The position numbers and the translations under genes were made by a program. The notes beneath the pieces were generated by a model. That model made no database searches, was not told where the DNA came from, and saw nothing but the letters and a program-made list of their open reading frames with translations. Positions 14,200 to 16,653 of a DNA stretch of 16,653 nucleotides are shown in pieces. The stretch is from Winogradskyella sp. (GTDB lineage Bacteria; Bacteroidota; Bacteroidia; Flavobacteriales; Flavobacteriaceae): NCBI GenBank assembly GCA_030149115.1, contig JASBSE010000117.1, positions 1-16,653 of the forward strand. The letters run 5' to 3'. Position 1 is the stretch's first letter, and every line of letters begins with the position of its first letter.

Positions 14200-14902
14200 T
14201 GGTTTGTTTTAAATCTTTACTTCGTCTTTGATTAGAATCATCAAACTCTCCCTTCCGCTTATCTCTATATTCTTTGAAAAGCACACGCATATCTTCTGCC
14301 GCCATTTTGTTTTTAAGCTCTGCAACTTCTACGCAATCATAACTATATAAGCTATAAACAGGCTTATTAGATTCAATTTCCTCATCTGTTCTATCATCAA
14401 TTCTTCCTCTTTGATTTAAATCTTTATCTATAATATATACCACACTAGTAGATAGATTTTCATCTAGCTCTTCTTCAGATTTTAAATTATTGAAAACTTT
14501 TTTAATGTCTGACTCACTTATATAAACTAGGTGCCAAAACCTTAAATCTTCATATGACTTAATCTCCTTAAGTAAGGTTTCTGCTTCAGATTTTGCATTA
14601 TCAGGCAATAGCATTACAACTTGAAATGTTTTAAAACCTTTACTCCTATCATAAACTAACTCTTTTAGGTTGAAAGCGGCTGTTGAATTTTCTAATGGTT
14701 TTTTTCCTAAAAAAGAAAGAATTGTTATATGATCTTTTAGTTGGATATTCTCGCTATTAGAAGGTAGCTCTACAACTCCTTCCTTAACGATATCTAAAGG
14801 ATTATAATTATCCTTTGAAAGCAACATTACAAGTATAAAGACTACAGGTAGAAAGAATAAAATACTTAAGACTATGTTACGTTTTCTGACACTTAATTCC
14901 AT
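14192..14902 (-). CDS. Sco/thioredoxin-like membrane protein lacking the catalytic cysteines
   Basis: I take the ATG at 14902 (236 residues, MELSVRKRN) as the start. A further in-frame ATG at 14938 would place the first codons inside the terminator hairpin at 14916-14943 and ahead of the TATTTTTG element. The protein has one N-terminal helix (about 10-28). The remainder follows the Sco/thioredoxin order of strands: ITILSFLG (59-66), FQVVMLLPD (93-101), HLVYIS (124-129) and VVYIIDKDLNQRGRID (154-169). A C-terminal helix follows (193-214). Where Sco has FFxxCxxxC, this protein has SFLGKKPLENST: no cysteine and no CxxxC. Its only cysteine is Cys190 in an acidic Tyr-rich segment. It overlaps sco by 8 nt and is probably made with it. 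It may be a structural partner of Sco rather than a redox or copper chaperone; the fold call is by eye. Confidence 0.72.
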   Translation of the reverse strand: MELSVRKRNIVLSILFFLPVVFILVMLLSKDNYNPLDIVKEGVVELPSNSENIQLKDHITILSFLGKKPLENSTAAFNLKELVYDRSKGFKTFQVVMLLPDNAKSEAETLLKEIKSYEDLRFWHLVYISESDIKKVFNNLKSEEELDENLSTSVVYIIDKDLNQRGRIDDRTDEEIESNKPVYSLYSYDCVEVAELKNKMAAEDMRVLFKEYRDKRKGEFDDSNQRRSKDLKQTNE

Positions 14903-14906
14903 AATG

Positions 14907-14914
14907 CAAAAATA
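14907..14914 (-). promoter_or_regulatory. Bacteroidota-type -7 promoter element (TATTTTTG) of the Sco module
   Basis: On the minus strand TATTTTTG spans 14914-14907 and is followed by CATT and the ATG at 14902. If used, transcription would begin at or next to the start codon, giving a nearly leaderless mRNA. It merges with the T tract of the terminator just upstream, so chance resemblance of a T-rich tract is the main alternative. Confidence 0.45.
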
Positions 14915-14915
14915 A

Positions 14916-14943
14916 AAAAGGTGGTTTATATAAACCACCTTTT
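14916..14943 (-). terminator. Strong palindromic terminator after cytochrome oxidase subunit IV
   Basis: The 28 bases 14916-14943 are a perfect palindrome with AAAAGGTGGTTTAT as the left arm. The core GGTGG/CCACC stem is flanked by A4 and T4, and on the minus strand the T tract extends to six. It lies 48 nt after the subunit IV stop and would end the structural oxidase transcript. Because the A and T flanks are symmetrical it could also act on the plus strand. Confidence 0.85.
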
Positions 14944-14991
14944 AGTATCTTATTTAACACTCCGAAAAATCAAAATGCTATTATATTTATT

Positions 14992-15438
14992 TTAAAAATC
15001 TCTGGTAATTAAAGCGTCATCTGCATTATAAACACCAAAAACATATCCTCCTTCTTGCAATAGAATAAATACAAGATAGCATATTAGAAAAACAGCAGTC
15101 CAAACAACAGCTCGTCTAAGACCCTTAACTTCATCTCTCATATGCATGAAATCCCAAGTGATATAATATGCTTTTACAATTGTAAGTAAGATAAATATTA
15201 AGTTTAGAGGCTTCATATATACAAATGGTGATAAAATAATATTACCAATTGTAGCAAAGAATCCACCCTTTAAAGGATTTATCCAAGTGTGCATTAAAAA
15301 GTCTGGCTTATATATACCAAGTATAACTTCTATAGCTGTCACAAAAGACAAGAATGCTAATACACCCCATATTTTTTGTGTGTTAGACTTAAATTTCCAA
15401 CGCCCTCTAAATATCTCTAATTTATGCTCGTGTGCCAT
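14992..15438 (-). CDS. ctaF: Cytochrome c oxidase subunit IV (prokaryotic type)
   Basis: This 148-residue small subunit of the heme-copper oxidase has three membrane helices at about 23-44, 77-98 and 110-131. The N-terminus MAHEHKLEIFRGRWKF is His- and Arg-rich, as is usual in Bacteroidota versions. The helix-2 segment FILLTIVKAYYITWDFMHMRDE matches the caa3/COX4_pro pattern (KA-YI, FMHL-like). The loop between helices 1 and 2 is longer than in Bacillus CtaF. It starts 18 nt after subunit III and is followed by the palindromic terminator, so it ends the structural operon. The assignment rests on helix pattern and position. Confidence 0.88.
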   Translation of the reverse strand: MAHEHKLEIFRGRWKFKSNTQKIWGVLAFLSFVTAIEVILGIYKPDFLMHTWINPLKGGFFATIGNIILSPFVYMKPLNLIFILLTIVKAYYITWDFMHMRDEVKGLRRAVVWTAVFLICYLVFILLQEGGYVFGVYNADDALITRDF

Positions 15439-15456
15439 AATTACTTATTTGCTTTT

Positions 15457-16458
15457 TTAAACTAAGTAGAAGAATGTAAATACAAATACCCATACTAAAT
15501 CGACAAAGTGCCAGTAAAGACCAACTTTTTCGACCATTTCATAACTTCCTCTTCGCTCGTATGTACCCAGTACTACATTAAAGAAAATTATAATATTCAA
15601 TACAACTCCTGAAAATACGTGAAACCCGTGGAATCCTGTAATGAAGAAGAAAAAGTCAGCAAAAAGTGATGTACCATATTCGTTTACTTTAAGGTTAGCT
15701 CCTTTTACAACAAGCTTTCCATCTTCTTTTATTTGCTTTAAAGACTCTTCTCTAGAAAGAACTGTCTTTTCACCCTCTTCGTTTATCAACTGTTTTCTTA
15801 CTAAAATATTACTATTTGCAGCAAGACCGTTGTATATTTCATTTACTGTATATGGTGGCAATGTTTCTTCACCAACAAACCATAAACCATTTTTTCTCTC
15901 GTGTTGCGCTTTAGAATTAGCATCAACAACAGCAAAATCATCTATTGAAATTCTCTTGAACTCTTCTTTTCCGTCAACATTTACATATTCCCCAAACTGT
16001 AAGATGTTTCCACCGTTAGTTTGTACAGCACCATAATCGCCTTGAATAAATGTAGCCCACTCCCAAGCTTGAGACCCAACGAATATTAAACCACCTATAA
16101 TAGTCAAAAACATATATATGGTTACTTTTGCCTTGTTCATGTGGTGACCTGCATCCACAGCTAACACCATTGTTACAGAAGACATGATAAGGATAAACGT
16201 CATGAAAGCAACGTAAATCATTGGCAGTTCTTGTCCATGTAAAAAAGGCACGTGGGTAAATACCTCATCGGCTATCGGCCATTCTTTTATAAACTTAAAT
16301 CTAGAAAAGCCATAAGCTGCTAAGAAACCTGAAAATGTTAATGCATCAGAAACGATAAAAAACCACATCATCATTTTACCATAACTTGCTTTAAGAGGCT
16401 TATTTCCTCCTTCCCAAGTTTTTTCTTCTGTGCCAGTACTTGCTACTGTAGAATCCAT
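15457..16458 (-). CDS. ctaE: Cytochrome c oxidase subunit III with large soluble insert
   Basis: This 333-residue inner-membrane subunit III belongs to an aa3/caa3-type oxidase. The family core is clear: TM1 KMMMWFFIVSDALTFSGFLAAY (28-49), TM2 (about 78-101, ending in DAGHH), and TM3 with GSQAWEWATFI (128-138) carrying the conserved Glu133. The last two helices follow, with ADFFFFITGFHGFHVFSGV (267-285) and the C-terminal YWHFVDLVWVFVFTFFYLV (315-333). Short bacterial subunit III proteins have roughly 200 residues. The excess here is a hydrophilic insert at about 140-260 between TM3 and the next helix, probably periplasmic. It lies 36 nt after another subunit III gene and 18 nt ahead of subunit IV. 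A TATTTTTG element in the 36-nt gap could give it its own promoter. Confidence 0.93.
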   Translation of the reverse strand: MDSTVASTGTEEKTWEGGNKPLKASYGKMMMWFFIVSDALTFSGFLAAYGFSRFKFIKEWPIADEVFTHVPFLHGQELPMIYVAFMTFILIMSSVTMVLAVDAGHHMNKAKVTIYMFLTIIGGLIFVGSQAWEWATFIQGDYGAVQTNGGNILQFGEYVNVDGKEEFKRISIDDFAVVDANSKAQHERKNGLWFVGEETLPPYTVNEIYNGLAANSNILVRKQLINEEGEKTVLSREESLKQIKEDGKLVVKGANLKVNEYGTSLFADFFFFITGFHGFHVFSGVVLNIIIFFNVVLGTYERRGSYEMVEKVGLYWHFVDLVWVFVFTFFYLV

Positions 16459-16485
16459 AGAAATTATTTAAATTTTAAGATTGGA

Positions 16486-16493
16486 CAAAAATA
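16486..16493 (-). promoter_or_regulatory. Possible -7 promoter element (TATTTTTG) before subunit III
   Basis: On the minus strand TATTTTTG covers 16493-16486, overlapping the stop codon of the upstream subunit III and 27 nt ahead of the ATG at 16458. It would give a leader of about 20 nt. No clear -33 element is seen, and read-through from upstream is equally likely. Confidence 0.35.
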
Positions 16494-16494
16494 A

Positions 16495-16653
16495 TCAAAT
16501 TCTGTCTCTAAAAAAATATAAAAACAAAAACAGCACAAGCCATAGCAGGTCAACGAAATGCCAAAAATTAGCAGCAAGTTCTAAACCCAACATATTGTTG
16601 GCATTGTACTTTTGTTTAAAATGATTATAAATAACAACAACTATACAAATTAA
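16495..16653 (-). CDS. Second cytochrome c oxidase subunit III, C-terminal 52 codons (partial)
   Basis: The open frame enters from the right edge and ends at TGA (16497-16495). The visible part has one hydrophobic stretch at the edge (LICIVVVIY), a polar loop (NHFKQKYNANN), then the diagnostic subunit III ending LELAANFWHFVDLLWLVLF. This matches WHFVDLVWVFVF of the next gene. The ending FRDRI differs from that gene, so it is a paralogue and not a duplicate fragment. Paired subunit III genes in front of subunit IV are usual in Flavobacteriaceae. The N-terminus, and any heme O synthase further upstream, would lie outside the window. Confidence 0.88.
   Translation of the reverse strand, partial: LICIVVVIYNHFKQKYNANNMLGLELAANFWHFVDLLWLVLFLFLYFFRDRI

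Noticed and set aside
14903..14938. Upstream ATG at 14938 for the Sco-like protein
   Set aside because: It would start in the loop side of a perfect palindromic terminator and add residues before a normal membrane-anchor N-terminus; the ATG at 14902 fits better.
15641..16036. Plus-strand frame of 131 codons opposite the subunit III insert
   Set aside because: The minus-strand frame continues the subunit III gene with correct family ends on both sides; the antisense product has no family features.

Overview
The window looks like a chromosomal segment from a marine-type member of the Flavobacteriaceae (Bacteroidota). The evidence is the AT-rich DNA, a large secreted CUB/PKD/choice-of-anchor-L protein typical of type IX secretion substrates, TAnnTTTG promoter elements close to start codons, a two-domain Nfu protein, and a cytochrome oxidase cluster with two tandem subunit III genes. 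I cannot name a genus. No rRNA, tRNA, CRISPR array or insertion sequence was seen, and coding is dense throughout.

Region 1 (1-2442, minus) is the N-terminal 814 codons of a giant exported protein that runs off the left edge. It has a signal peptide, a CUB-like domain, a PKD domain, a choice-of-anchor-L domain, an Ig-like linker and then at least three degenerate repeats of 93-98 residues.

Region 2 (2626-4685, plus) holds three small housekeeping genes: an Nfu-type Fe-S scaffold with a duplicated N-terminal domain, a dodecin, and an MscS-type mechanosensitive channel. A hairpin terminator follows the dodecin. The likely terminator of the channel gene lies inside the coding sequence of the convergent tsaB.

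Region 3 (4682-12540, minus) reads, in transcription order: ABC ATPase, permease 1, permease 2, adaptor 1, TolC-family outer-membrane protein, adaptor 2, tsaB. This is a MacAB-TolC-like tripartite exporter in which the ATPase and permease are separate genes and both the permease and the adaptor are present twice. The essential tRNA t6A gene tsaB sits 18 nt behind the second adaptor.

Region 4 (12668-16653, minus) is a cytochrome c oxidase maturation and structural cluster. In transcription order it holds a subunit III (only its C-terminal 52 codons are in the window), a second subunit III with a large soluble insert, subunit IV, a strong palindromic terminator, a Sco-like protein without catalytic cysteines, a canonical Sco (CxxxC plus His), a DUF420 membrane protein with four histidines, and a 76-residue exported protein with a CAMC motif. 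The last four are packed with an 8-nt overlap or 1-nt gaps and look like one module for delivering copper to, or assembling, the oxidase.

I see no wholly new system. The most interesting items are the terminator nested in tsaB, the cysteine-less Sco paralogue, the small CxMC protein of the oxidase module, and the two-permease/two-adaptor exporter.
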